Shown: one piece after another, positions 43,601 through 54,059 of the stretch | Layout: every line of letters starts with the position of its first letter | Position numbering within the stretch: the first letter of the stretch is position 1 | From: Closterium sp. Naga37s-1 | Lineage: Eukaryota; Streptophyta; Zygnematophyceae; Desmidiales; Closteriaceae | NCBI GenBank assembly: GCA_947471745.1 | Contig: CANJKZ010000932.1 | Coordinates: 186,001-250,000 of the forward strand | Length of the DNA stretch: 64,000 bases | Direction: 5' to 3' | Program-made: the position numbers and the translations under genes | Notes under the pieces: model-generated | The model's input: only the letters and a program-made list of their open reading frames with translations | Databases searched by the model: none | What the model was told of the DNA's origin: nothing

Positions 43601-44160
43601 ACCCCTCTCCTGCCTGCCCCCCACCGTGCCACGCCAACGCCGGCAGCTGCCACATGGATCTGTACACATCCTTGCTCTCGTGCAGATCCCAAAGCACCCG
43701 ATTTCCTAGCTGCCCCTTGTACGTGCGTGCCTCATCCGTGCTAGTGCTCACCCCAGCCTTGGCAAGCTTACGGAGGGAGATGAGGTTGGCCTTGAGATCA
43801 GGAACGAGGAGAACGTCGTGCAGCACCCAATAGTCCAGGGGATGCAGCTCTGCCCCAACCTTGGCAGAGGCGTCTCCTTGCTCCCCCTGCTCTCCAATAT
43901 GGAAGAACTGGCCAGCAGTGCGCTCCTTCTTCTTCTCTGCACCGCCGTTGCTCTTCGGGTTGTTGTCGGACGAATCGGCGACCATGTTCGCGCTGTTTTT
44001 CTGGTTCCTCCGCGCGCCGCCATCCTGGTTACGATTCTCGGGGGTCCATCCATCGAGTTTCTTATAGCACAAAAACCAGGGGTGCCCCTCCTTCTCACAA
44101 TACCAGCAACTCCCTTTCATTTTGCCACCAGCACCCGATTTGCCCCCACGTCCAGATTCA
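40644..44160 (-). pseudogene. Family 3 gag-pol remnant
   Basis: Minus-strand order from high to low coordinates: zinc knuckle CWYCEKEGHPWFLC (about 44108), pre-integrase, integrase RFPFHRVTGRSKKPLELVH words (about 43390), integrase C-terminal part (42965-42520), RT with YGLKQAPRCWFQ and YVDDILLFSS (about 41820-41660), RNase H (about 41200-40740). It is broken several times and treated as a fossil. Confidence 0.85.
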
Positions 44161-44193
44161 CAAATCGCGCTGCACCATCGTCAAGCAGCTCCT

Positions 44194-45282
44194 TGTTGGG
44201 TGCAAATTCACATTGCACGACATCCTGCCGTCTGTTTGTACGAGTATGCGTGTGCCACATTTGGGTGTGAATGGAATGTTCGTGTGTTTGTTTGCTTTCG
44301 TTATTTTCGCTTGATGCATTTGCATGTACTCGCGCAATGTGCGCTTCGGCACAACATTGTACGCGCTATGAACAGTGCAAGCAGAAAGGACGAGCTCGCA
44401 AAGGAACCTAAGATGGAAGCTTTGCAGTTCGGTTGAATTGATTGCGCAGATTCAGTTCTATCCAACTTGAAATTGTACTGTTTTGTTTGGTTGACTATAG
44501 TGTACCAGGGCAGGCACTATAGGGGTACAATTTAGGTGAAGTTTGGATGTTGTTTGTCTGTATCTGCATGCTACAGGGCCAGGAGAAACCAGCGGAACCA
44601 GCATTTGGCTGGTTGGGCAAAGACAAAAACAGGTTCGGTTTTTAGGACCTGAACCTGGTTGTTGTTTTCCCAGGTTGGAAAAACAGAACCAGAGGTTGTT
44701 TACCAACCTACCACCTGCTGTTTTGTCCAGCCAGGTTGGTTTTGTTGCTTGGAATTATTTGGGATCATCCCTGGTTGTTCCGAGGTTGATTCCCAAGGTC
44801 CTTGCTAGCTAGAACTATATATTCCTTCTCTGTTTGTACCTGAATATAGTCAAATTGATTCAAGCGAATTCCTTCCTTGCTGGAATTTCGTTTCTACACG
44901 GTGCGACGGCGGAATGCTACCAAGTCAACGCTAGTACGCTAGCACTCCAACGCTAGGCAAACGCTGTCCGAGCCATAACTCTGCAATGGCAGAACTTTTC
45001 GAGAGGCAACTTGGCTCTTTTGAAAGCTCTTAGGGTGAGCTTCGATATAGCGAGTTCTCAGCTTAATCTGATCGACGGTCTGCACGGTACGCTGCGCGAC
45101 GTTCAAGGTACTCTTGCTGTTTTGACTAAGTCCCTCTTGATCCCTCTCTCTACAAACTCGGACCTGAAGGAGGGGCTGGTCTTGTATCAAGCACCCAGGG
45201 ACCCTTGGAGGTGACCCCGAGGAGAGGTTTTAAGTTGGATAACGTCTTAATCGCCTGAGTTTATTAGGCCCTAACACTAACA
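44194..45282 (+). repeat. Family 3 LTR in plus orientation
   Basis: A full-length LTR of 1,089 bp reading TGTTGGGTGCAAATTC to CACTAACA on the plus strand, opposite to every other family 3 LTR here. It contains the TATA-type box CTATATATTC (about 44815-44825) and the inverted CTATAGTG/CACTATAG-type pair in altered form. The flanks CTCCT and TGCAG do not match. Confidence 0.9.
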
Positions 45283-45958
45283 TGCAGCACCACCGGCTTG
45301 CCATCCGCTCCCTTGAATGCAGCTCGTCCCGCACCAGCCACCTTCAGCGCGTGTTCAGAGGTGGAGCATACCTCGTTGATCGGTGCAGCTCGTACATCGT
45401 CAAGCAGCTCCTTGCGCGGCGTCATTGTCCAAGCAGCGCCCGTGTCCAACACCCAATAGTCCAGGGAATGCAGCTCTGCCCCAACCTTGGCAGAGGCGTC
45501 TCCTTGCTCCCCCTGCTCTCCAATATGGAAGAAATGGCCCGCAGTGCGCTCCTTCTTCTTCTCTGCACCGCCGTTGCTCTTCGGGTTGTTGTCGGACGAA
45601 TCGGCGACCATGTTCGCGCTGTTTTTCTGGTTCCTCCGCGCGCCGACATCCTGGTTACGATTCTGGGGGGTCCATCCATCGGGTTTCTTATAGCACAAAA
45701 ACCAGGGGTGCCCCTCCTTCTCACAATACCAGCAACTCCCTTTTATTTTGCCACCAGCACCCGACTTGCCCCTACGTCCACATTTCGCACCGCGACCCCA
45801 ACCGGTACCTCCTTGTTGGTCGTTGGAGTCGTCGTCCTTCTTTGCCCCGCGTCCAGCACCACCGAAGCCACGTCCTCTACCACGTCTGCTCCCTTGCATC
45901 CCGTAGCCGCTGCTGCCGTCGTCTCCACCCCTCAGTTGGCGGCGACGGAAGTTAGCCT
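45283..45958 (-). pseudogene. Family 3 gag-protease fragment
   Basis: Minus-strand text MQGSRRGRGRGFGG, CWYCEKEGHPWFLC, VGAELHSLDYWVLDTGAAWTMT and VCSTSEHALKVAGAG, parts of Gag tail, zinc knuckle and protease. It overlaps in content with 43800-44160, so it is a second copy of that region, not simply the far side of an insertion. Confidence 0.85.
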
Positions 45959-45961
45959 CCA

Positions 45962-46965
45962 GGGCCTAATAAACTCGGGCGATTAAGACGTTATCCAACT
46001 TAAAACCTCTCCTCGGGGTCACCTCCAAGGGTCCCTGGGTCCTTGGTACAATACCAGCCCCTATCCTCGGGTCCGAGTTTGTAGAGAGAGGGATCAAGAG
46101 GGACTTAGTCAAAACAGCAAGAGTACCTTGGACGTCGCGCAGTGTGCCGTGCAGACCGTCGATCGGATTAAGCTGAGAACTCGCTATATCCAAGCTCACT
46201 CTAAGAGCTTTCAAAAGAGCCAAGTTGCCTCGCGAAAAGTTCTGCCATTGCAGAGTTACGAAATGGACAGCGTTGGCCTATCGTCGTAGTGCTAGCATAC
46301 TAGCGTTGACTCAGTAGCATTCCGCCGTCACACCGTGTAGAAACGAAATTCCAGCAAGGAAGGAATTCGCTTGAATCGATTTTAATATATTCAGGTACAA
46401 ACAGAGAAGGAATATATAGTTCTAGCTAGCAAGGACCTTGGGAATCAACCTGGGAACAACCAGGGATGATCCCAAATAATTCCAAGCAACAGAACCAACC
46501 TGGCTGGACAAAACAGCAGGTGGTAGGTTGGTAAACAACCTCTGGTTCTGTTTTTCCACCCTGGGAAAACAACAACCAGGTTCAGGTCCTAAAAACAGAA
46601 CCTGTTTTGTCTTTGCCCAACCAGCCAAATGCTGGTTCCGCTGGTTTCCCCTGGCCCTGTAGCATGCAGATACAGACAAACAACATCCAACCTTCACCTA
46701 AATTGTACCCCTATAGTGCCTGTCCTGCTACACTATAGCAATCAATTCAACCGAACTGCAAAGCTTCCATCTTGGGTTCCTTTGCGAGCTCGTCCTTTCT
46801 CCTTGCACTGTTCCTAGCGCGTACAATGTTGTGCCAAAGCGCACATTGCACGAGTACCTGCAAATGCATCAAGCGAAAAATGCGAAAGCAAACAAACACA
46901 CGAACATTCCATTCACACCCAAATGCATTCGAACACGCATACTCGTACAAACAGACGGCAGGATG
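45962..46965 (-). repeat. Partial family 3 LTR, second subtype
   Basis: Begins GGGCCTAATAAACTCGGG without the usual TGTTGGTGTAA tip and ends GACGGCAGGATG. There it turns into family 4 LTR text. The subtype words match 39571-40643. Confidence 0.85.
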
Positions 46966-47044
46966 CCCTCATACCATTCCATGCACACACGCATGCACGC
47001 ACAAGGACAACAAGCCGAATGCAAACCGTAGGGTTGCACCAACA
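46966..47044 (-). repeat. Outer end of a family 4 LTR
   Basis: CCCTCATACCATTCCATGC to GGACAACAAGCC matches the end of the fragment at 11730-12499, then continues to GCACCAACA, a CA terminus. It completes, on the far side of the family 3 block, the LTR begun at 38873. Confidence 0.75.
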
Positions 47045-47490
47045 GGTGATGCCGTTCATTGCAGGGGAGTATGGCATGGTGAGGGAGTGCCTTATGTCAT
47101 TATTCTTCAGCCACAATGAGAACTCCTTGCTCAGGAACTCTCCCCGTTGATCGGTGCGAATTGCCTTCACTAGCCGGTCTTGTTGCCGCTCCACCATCAG
47201 CAACCAATTGGTCTTCACCGTTTCAGCCACGTCGCTCTTCTTGGACACCACGTACATCCAAGACATGCGAGTTTAGATGTCCACTATGGTGACAAAGTAC
47301 TCAGCTCCAGCAGCTCCAAGCTCCAGAGGGCCCACCACGTCCATCACCACCTCATCAAGTGGTGCCTTTGCCATTGCCTCCGAACTTGAGAACGGGAAAC
47401 GGGTGAACTTGGTTTGCATGCACGTCGGGCAGCCAAGTACCTTATCGGGCTCCCCCTTCACACGAATGCCAGCAAGAGCAACAAAAGGGT
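47045..47490 (-). pseudogene. Family 4 integrase fragment, minus strand
   Basis: Minus-strand words GCPTCMQTKFTRFPFSSS, VVMDVVGPLELG, SDVAETVKTNWLLMVERQQDR, RTDQRGEFLSKEFSLWL and LTMPYSPAMNG match the family 4 integrase at 60330-60710. It is cut at 47045 by the outer edge of another family 4 LTR, so one family 4 element landed in another. It is a fossil. Confidence 0.85.
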
Positions 47491-47543
47491 CAATCCGTTT
47501 GCTTTCATAAGACAAAGCAAGATAGAGTCTTAGAAGCAACAAC

Positions 47544-48053
47544 TGTTGATTGTGTAGGCGGTTGTGGTATTTTGCTCTAGCTAGTTGTGGGCTAAGGGTT
47601 TGGGCAAAATATGATTGCTAGACTTGTTGCAGGCTGGATTTGATCTCGCACCAAACAAGCACCGACAAACCTTTGCTACCCACTACAACACCTTTGGTGT
47701 TGCTAGTTTGGCATTTTGGGTTATTGGGGATTGTTGTATGGCGAGGGTTGGGATGGTAGGGTTTTGTCAAACTCGTCACTTTTCAGATCTGAACTCTAGC
47801 TTAAGCCATTCCTATATCTAATCCATGGCTGCCAAGTAATTCCTCCAGGACACCCCGTCGCACATAATTCGCGATAGCGATCGGCCTGGATCTTGGTTGA
47901 AAGCTGGAGTTACTATTATGGACATTAGAGATTAAGACCTTTCCAACGCGTACCTGCTCATAGTTTAAGGTTACGTAAGCTGCACGCAATGTTCCGTCGA
48001 AGTCAGCGGACTTAATCTCTTGTACGCTCTCCAGATTCGCGCGCTTTCCATCA
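47544..48053 (+). repeat. 5' LTR, family 5
   Basis: About 510 bp from TGTTGATTGTGTAGG to TTTCCATCA. The right end is fixed by the primer site. The left end is inferred from the TG terminus and the ACAAC flank shared with the far end of the element. The last 160 bases recur at 52014-52176. Confidence 0.75.
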
Positions 48054-48108
48054 GTGGTATCAGAGCTGGTTAGCCCTGCGACATTCCCTCTTTTCATCAA
48101 AATTCAAA

Positions 48109-49659
48109 TTGGTTGAAGGACCTCCAGATCTAGGGTTGGTCATGGCCCAGAAATTAGATGGCCCTCCTAGGTTCACCGGCTCGGATTTTTCGCTATGGCG
48201 GTTCCAGTTTATGCTTTGGCTAGGTATCAAAGACCTAGATGGCATTTTGGAGGGATCGAAGCGAAGAACTGGAGCTGATGAAGCAGAGGCATCTGCTGGA
48301 GTGTCTATCCAAGAGGGAGCAGGGGCTGGGGGAGCCTCTAGCTCATCTATAAGTGAGGGAAGTGGAGGTGGATCAGCAGCACCGCGATTCGGAAGGCACC
48401 GGCTTAGTGCGGAAGAGCTACTTAAGGCACAGGAAGCATGGGACCGCAAGGACAAGCAAGCATTCCAGTACCTGTGTTGGGCTTTGGAAGACCAACTAGA
48501 GCTTCTAAAGATGCTGATTGACCTGAAGAGGAAGCAAGGAGCAGCTGCCCAAGCATGGAAGAGAGTTCGAGATCGACATTTGCAAAAAGGGGTGCTAAGC
48601 ATACTCACCTGGAGGAAGCGGTTCTACACCATGGAACGCAACTATGGTGATGGAGAGACCACGGTGCAGTATCTTCAGAGGGTGGATGAGTATGTCAGGG
48701 CCTTGGAGGAGTTGAACTACAGAGTAGATGAGAAGGAGATCATCTACACCGCACTCCAGGGGCTGGACCAAGAGGCGAACGAGGCCCTATTGCAGTACCT
48801 TCACCTTGAGCAGCAGAAATGGACCAAGGCCTGGATATGGGAGGTTTTGGTTTTTGATGAGGCTTGCAAACGTGATGCTGGAAGAGGAATTGAAGGGGGA
48901 ATGGGGGCAGGTGATAGGGCTGCCTCCAAGAAGTACCAGCAGCGGCAAGGAGGTGGGGAGAAGGAGAAGGAGCTCGACAAGTGCCTCGTCCCTGGATGCA
49001 ACCGGAAGCACTCTTGGAAGGAGTGTTGGAGCCGACCAGATGGGTGGAAGCCTCAAGGGTACCCAGGAGAGGCTCCACCTGTCACTAGGCCTGAGTGGGT
49101 GGAGAGGAGGATGAAGAATGGAGCATGGAACAAGAAGGGCAGCAAAGAGAAAGCAGCAGCAGCGGCGGCAAACGAGGATAAGAAGGGAAAGGAGGACTCA
49201 TCGGATGATGGTTTCTCCTTCTTATCCTTGGAGAAGGAGACGGCGCTTGCTGGTCGTGTGTTGGATGACCCCAATCAGCTCATTCTAGACTCTGGGGCAA
49301 CCTATGGAATGGTACCTCGGCGCGACCTCTTCACCACCTATCACTCTCTCCCACCTAACTCCAGAAATGTGATTGTGGGGAGCAGAGATACGCTGCAAGC
49401 AATCGGCATCGGCACCATCACCGCCAAGGGGAAGGAGGGGGGAGGTGCTGAATGTGAAGGGTGTGCTTCATGTTCCTGGATTGGCAGCCAACCTTCTCTC
49501 ATGCTCTCAGCTTGCGAGGCAAGAATACATATGCACCTTCACCATTGGAGGGTGCACGGTTCGCAAGGGTGGAGCTGTGGTGATGGAGGCCAAGTTAGAG
49601 AAGGGTTTATACCTTGTTCCAGTGTGTGTGCCTCACGTGGAGAAGGCACATGGGGTTGA
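48109..49659 (+). pseudogene. Family 5 gag-protease region
   Basis: Gag carries LDGPPRFTGSDFSLWRFQF and helical text (KRVRDRHLQKGVLSILTWRKRF, positions about 48550-48625). A zinc-knuckle-like CLVPGCNRKHSWKEC sits near 48982, a Lys/Ala/Glu-rich tail next, and the protease core LILDSGATYGMV near 49280. The likely start is the ATG at 48142 (MAQKLDGPPRF) or just upstream. The knuckle has CX4CX3HX4C spacing, not the usual CX2CX4HX4C. It is broken downstream of the protease. Confidence 0.8.
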
Positions 49660-49689
49660 AGCCGAGGATACCGCTTGCAGCACCCGTTG

Positions 49690-52010
49690 GAGGGACGTGG
49701 GGCAGGTGACGGCAGATTTGCTGCACCTACGCATGGGGCATGCGGGAAGGCAGCAACTTGTGGAGTGTGTGAAGAAGGGGGAGCTGAAGGGTGTGGAGAT
49801 CAAGGAGGGTGGTGGGCAGCCAAGCAAGTGCCCTGATTGCTCGACCGGGAAGCTGTCAATGACCTCATTCCCTACTTCCACCACTAGAGCCTCCGCACCT
49901 CTTGAGTTGGTGCACACGGATGTGCGTGGCCCCATGCAAACACCGGATAGGGAGAAGGGCAGCAAATACTTCATCACCTTCTTGGATGACTTCAGCCGCC
50001 TAAGTTGGGTTACCTTGGTGAAAACCAAGGATGAGGTGGCCAAGGTCTTCAAGCATTGGATACGCTATGCAGAGAGGGAAGCCGGGGCCAAGGTGAAAAT
50101 ACTTAGGTCTGATCGGGGTGGGGAGTACATAGGGAAGGAATTGGAGTCTTTCCTTGAAGACAAGGGCATCACCCACCAGCTTTCAGTTGCCTACACACCG
50201 CAGAAAAATGGGGCAGCGGAGAGGCTGAACCGGACCCTCATTGACCTTGCCCGAGCCATGCTTGCTCATGCGCAGCTGGACCATATTTGGTGGGGGGCAG
50301 CAGTGAAATATGCCAACTGGGTTAAGAACCGGATGAGCAGCAAGGGGCTAGAGGGCAAGAGCCCATACTTCATGTGGACCAAGAAGGTGCCTAGTGTGTC
50401 GATGGCACGAGTGTGGGGGTGCATGGCGCAATACAAAGTGCCCGACCAGCAACGGAGGAAGCTGGATCCTAAGGCACAATGGGGCATTTTCCTTGGGGTT
50501 TCGGAGAGGAGCAAAGCTTGGATGTTGTGGAGTGTGGCGGTTCAGCAAGTGGTGAAAAGCCTGTGGTTTTCCACGAGGGGCTGAGCTACAAGGGGTGGAA
50601 GAAGCATGGTGCTAGTACAGTTGGGAGCTCCCTCCAGGATCCCTACACCTCTTCCATCTTTGAGGGGGCATGGGAGGACCCTAGAGAGGAGGTACAGGAG
50701 CAGCAAGAGGAACAAAAGGAAGCTGCATCTCACCATGAGGAGTTACCAACTACTAGTTCTACCCCTGACCCTAATGCACCAGCCCATGACCCGGAGCGGC
50801 CACAGGGTCAGCAACAGCAACAAGAGAAGCCGCAGCAGCCACCACAGCAGCATACACCGCCGGTTCCTGTGGGTAGGTGGCAGAAACTACTGCAGCAGCA
50901 GCTGTCCAAGTCACCACGGTCCCCCATGAAGAGAGCGACTTGGAGGGAGAAGCTGCAAATTTTGGAGCAGGGGGAAGCATCACCTCTGCGCTGCACTACA
51001 CGCATCTCCCGGCCACCTGAGAGGTTCACACCAAGTGCACAGTATGCTTGCATGCATGATCATGAAGTGCATGATTTGGAGGAGTGCATGCTTGTGGATG
51101 CTGATGGGGGTGCGCATGGACTTGATTTTTGACTTATGGGTCAGGTACATGAGCCGAAGTCAGTCAAGGAGGCCTTGTCCCGTCCTGAGTGGGTCGATTC
51201 CATGCGCGAGGAGCTTGAGTCTCATAAGGTGAACGAGTCCTTTGAGCTGGTTAATCCAGCTTGTGTGCCACCTGGTATGGAGGTCTTGAGGTGTCACTAG
51301 GTGTGGAAGTACAAACACAAGGCTGATGGTAGCATTGAGAGGCCTAAGTCCAGGTTGGTGGCCATGGGGAACACTCAAACACGGGGTGTTCACTATAACC
51401 AGGTGTTTACCCCGGTGGGTAAGCCTACTACCTTGAGAGGCTCCCTTGGGATGGAAGCCTCCTCAGGGTTTCACATCCATCACATGGATGTGACCACTGC
51501 CTATCTTCATGGGGTCTTGAAGGAGGAGCTTTACATGAGGCAGCCCCCTGGTTTTGATGATGGGTCCGGCAGAGTTTGCCGACTCAGAAAATCAATCTAT
51601 GGGCTTAAGCAAGCTCCAAGGCAGTGGTACCTCAAGTTTGATGAGGCGCTGATGGATTTTGGCTTTGAGAGGTCTGAGTGTGACCTTGCCTTGTACCACT
51701 TGGTGAGGGATGAGGGCAGGTTGTCCCTTTACCTCTATGTGTATGACATTCTGCTCATGTTTTCGAGCATGGTCTTGCTGGACGGGGTGAAGGGTCTCTT
51801 GTCCTCTCATTTCCGCATGAAGGACATGGGGGAGGCTAAGTACTATTTGGGGGTGCAGATTGAGCGTGATGAGAGTGGCATCTTGATTCATCAGGAGAGG
51901 TACATTCTCAATATGCTTGAGTCCTTTGGCCTTTCTGAGGCTAACCCCGTGCGTACCCCTCTTCCTACAGGGTTCGACGTGCATGCACATGCTGAGGAGC
52001 CCTTGCTGAG
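49690..52010 (+). pseudogene. Family 5 integrase and RT region
   Basis: Pre-integrase LHLRMGHAGRQQLVE with CPDCSTGKLSMTSFP, integrase words HTDVRGPMQTPD, RSDRGGEYIGKELES and KNGAAERLNRTLIDLARAM (about 49720-50260). Then a Gln/Pro-rich segment (about 50690-50870), and RT with SRLVAMGNTQTRGVHYNQVF, YGLKQAPRQWYLKF and a catalytic region near 51740. RNase H is not present before the LTR piece at 52014. It is broken several times. Confidence 0.85.
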
Positions 52011-52176
52011 AGATCTTGGTTGAAAGCAGGCGTTACTATTCTGGAAAGTAGAGATTAAGACCTTTCCAAAGCATACCTGCTCATAGTTTAAGGTTACGTG
52101 AGCTGCACGTAATGTCCCATCGAAGTCGGCGGACTTAATCTCTAGTACGCTCTCCAGATTCGCGCGCTTTTCATCA

Positions 52177-52205
52177 ACAACGACAAAACTATTTTCTGCA
52201 GTACA

Positions 52206-52236
<31 letters not shown>

Positions 52237-52241
52237 GAAGT

Positions 52242-52282
<41 letters not shown>

Positions 52283-52391
52283 CAACAGCAGCAGCGACAA
52301 CAGTAGCCGTGACAGCAGTAGTACTACGTACCACCCTTTTGTCACCACTGCAAAACTTAAGGACATTCACGGGACCATTGTCCTCAGCTTC
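52177..52391 (+). pseudogene. Gln-rich gag remnant with CAG/CAA microsatellite
   Basis: A (CAG)n/(CAA)n run at about 52199-52310 encodes polyglutamine. It is followed by CHHCKT and GHSRDHCPQL text, which is a CX2CX4HX4C zinc knuckle of a copia Gag (about 52334-52390). The family 5 element lies in its upstream part and a family 2 LTR cuts it at 52392. It belongs to none of the gag types seen elsewhere in the window. It is a fossil. Confidence 0.7.
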
Positions 52392-53407
52392 TGTTGTGCC
52401 AAAGCACTATAGTGGCACGGTCATCACACTCCCATTCTGCCTACAAGCCTGCTCAGCTTGTGGAATTTTGTGGGGTGGTGCTTCAACATGTGTTCTTCAA
52501 ACCCTCAAAGTTTCAGAATTTTTGAAGTAGTTACAAGGCATGGCAACATTTTTTGTTTCAAGACTTATGGCATCCCGAAAGTGTGTGTTACTCTTTTTTG
52601 GTAACACCCGAGTTCACCATTTCGGCTGCTGACTCATCTACCAAGCTCTGATTGGTCTGAAAATCGATGTGGCAGTCCTTTGCCGTGTTGTGCAGGTGGT
52701 CACCGAGTTTCAGGACAACCCAGCATCGGAGCTGCATGTGACAGCTGTCGAAAGTTACTGTTCCGTAGTCATGGTGCACTGTTGGCAACATTTCCCTTGC
52801 CACCCTTTCATTGTTGTCATGCCAATGGTGCAGGGACAGAGAATGAGACAAATAGTACAGGTGGTCAAGTGGGACTCTACCACCCTCCTTTTGAGAAGTG
52901 TGGTCTTCCTGGAAGCAGCTTGCAAGAGGGTGCAAGTGGGAAGAAAAGTTGACTCATGGTTGGCTTGACTCACTATTGGTAGCCTTGAGTACAGCTCTGA
53001 ACATCCAAGTGTGGTTGGCTTTGTTGACCTAGCTATGACGTTTCCCATCCTTCTCTAGCCTTTCTCCCCTAGGAATCAACCTTCTCTGAGTTCCCAGGAT
53101 GGTCCCAACCCCTTAAGAGTCCCCTAGGCAATGTTGTACCAACCTCTTCCTTGCATCAATGAAACTACACGTTTTCAGCCGAGCTTACATTTTCGTTCAC
53201 TGAGTAGCGCATACACCTCTGATGAAAGCAAACAATATACCGTTGGAAAGCAGAAACCTGAAGCTAACTTTCCTCCATGTTTCAGCCTCGTATGATATCG
53301 GAGCTGATCGTGACGGCGTTTTGAACAGAGGCGGTTCGAAGTCATCAGATTCTGCTTAGGCGGTTTCAAGGGCATTCACGACCCCTAAGTGGACTCTAGA
53401 CTATAAC
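52392..53407 (+). repeat. 5' LTR, family 2 (1,016 bp)
   Basis: TGTTGTGCCAAAGC to GACTATAACA, then AG and a perfect primer site. It holds the same 99-codon open frame (52669-52968) as the LTR at 57087. Confidence 0.93.
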
Positions 53408-54059
53408 AAGTGGTATCAGAGCGGTTCTCCTCTGTTCCTGGTTCAATATGGAGGCTGAAGTTTCTGCTCCAGCTGGTCCTAGTGGCAGTGGTGGCGTGAG
53501 AGGCGCTGGGGAAGCAGGAAGAGGCGTTGCAGGCGGATCTGCACCAATAGCATCCGTTTCAACACCAGCCAAGGATGATGTGAAGGCATTCAACCTAGAG
53601 AAGTTCTCTGGGGAGGATTGGGCATCATGGAGCTTCAGGATGGAGCTCCTATTTAACCATTATGGGCTGCTTGAAGTGATGGATGGAGAATTGAAGAGGC
53701 CTGCGAGCGAAGGAGCGACCAAGGAATGGGATCGCCGATCCAAGGATGGATTCTTCCTTCTCTCACAATGCATCTCATCCAACCAGCTGCACCATGTCAA
53801 GCATCTCATCAAGGATATCCAGTGTGGTGCCAAGGCATGGAAAATATTGAAGGATGTCCATGCCCCCAGCAGCGAAGCGATGGTGGTGGTGCTCGAGCGA
53901 CAACTCCATGCGGTGAAAATCAACGAAGCTGTAAGAGGAGGGCATGCAAGCCACGTAACCAGTGGAGGAGGTGGTGATGGCAGTGATGGTGGGATGCTTG
54001 TGCATGGGGGGTTTGCGCTACCAAGTGTAACTCCTAGCACGGGTGAGACGGATTGGCTC

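Larger units (their letters stand above)
39571..46965 (-). mobile_element. Rearranged family 3 copia element inside a family 4 LTR
   Basis: Parts by position: 3' LTR 40643-39571; RNase H, RT, integrase, protease and gag pieces 44160-40644 (minus); a full LTR in the opposite, plus orientation 44194-45282; a second piece of protease-gag 45958-45283 (minus); partial LTR 46965-45962 (minus). The internal text is almost the same as that of 25264-29871 (AEFKLVKAAEDEG, SRLVAKGFMQKEKQDF, CWYCEKEGHPWFLC). It carries several breaks besides the rearrangement. Confidence 0.85.
47544..52176 (+). mobile_element. Ty1/copia element, family 5, with matching 5-bp flanks
   Basis: Parts: 5' LTR about 47544-48053; primer site TGGTATCAGAGC 48055-48066; gag from 48109-48129 to about 49250; protease about 49282; pre-integrase and integrase about 49700-50500; RT about 51300-52010; partial 3' LTR about 52014-52176. 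The flanks ACAAC (47539-47543) and ACAAC (52177-52181) are identical, so the ends are real and the element entered a CAG-rich gag relic. RNase H and the start of the 3' LTR are not seen. It has roughly four or five breaks. Confidence 0.87.

Noticed and set aside
52199-52310. CAG array considered as a CRISPR-like or regulatory repeat
   Set aside because: It is a plain trinucleotide microsatellite coding polyglutamine beside a Gag zinc knuckle, with no spacers.
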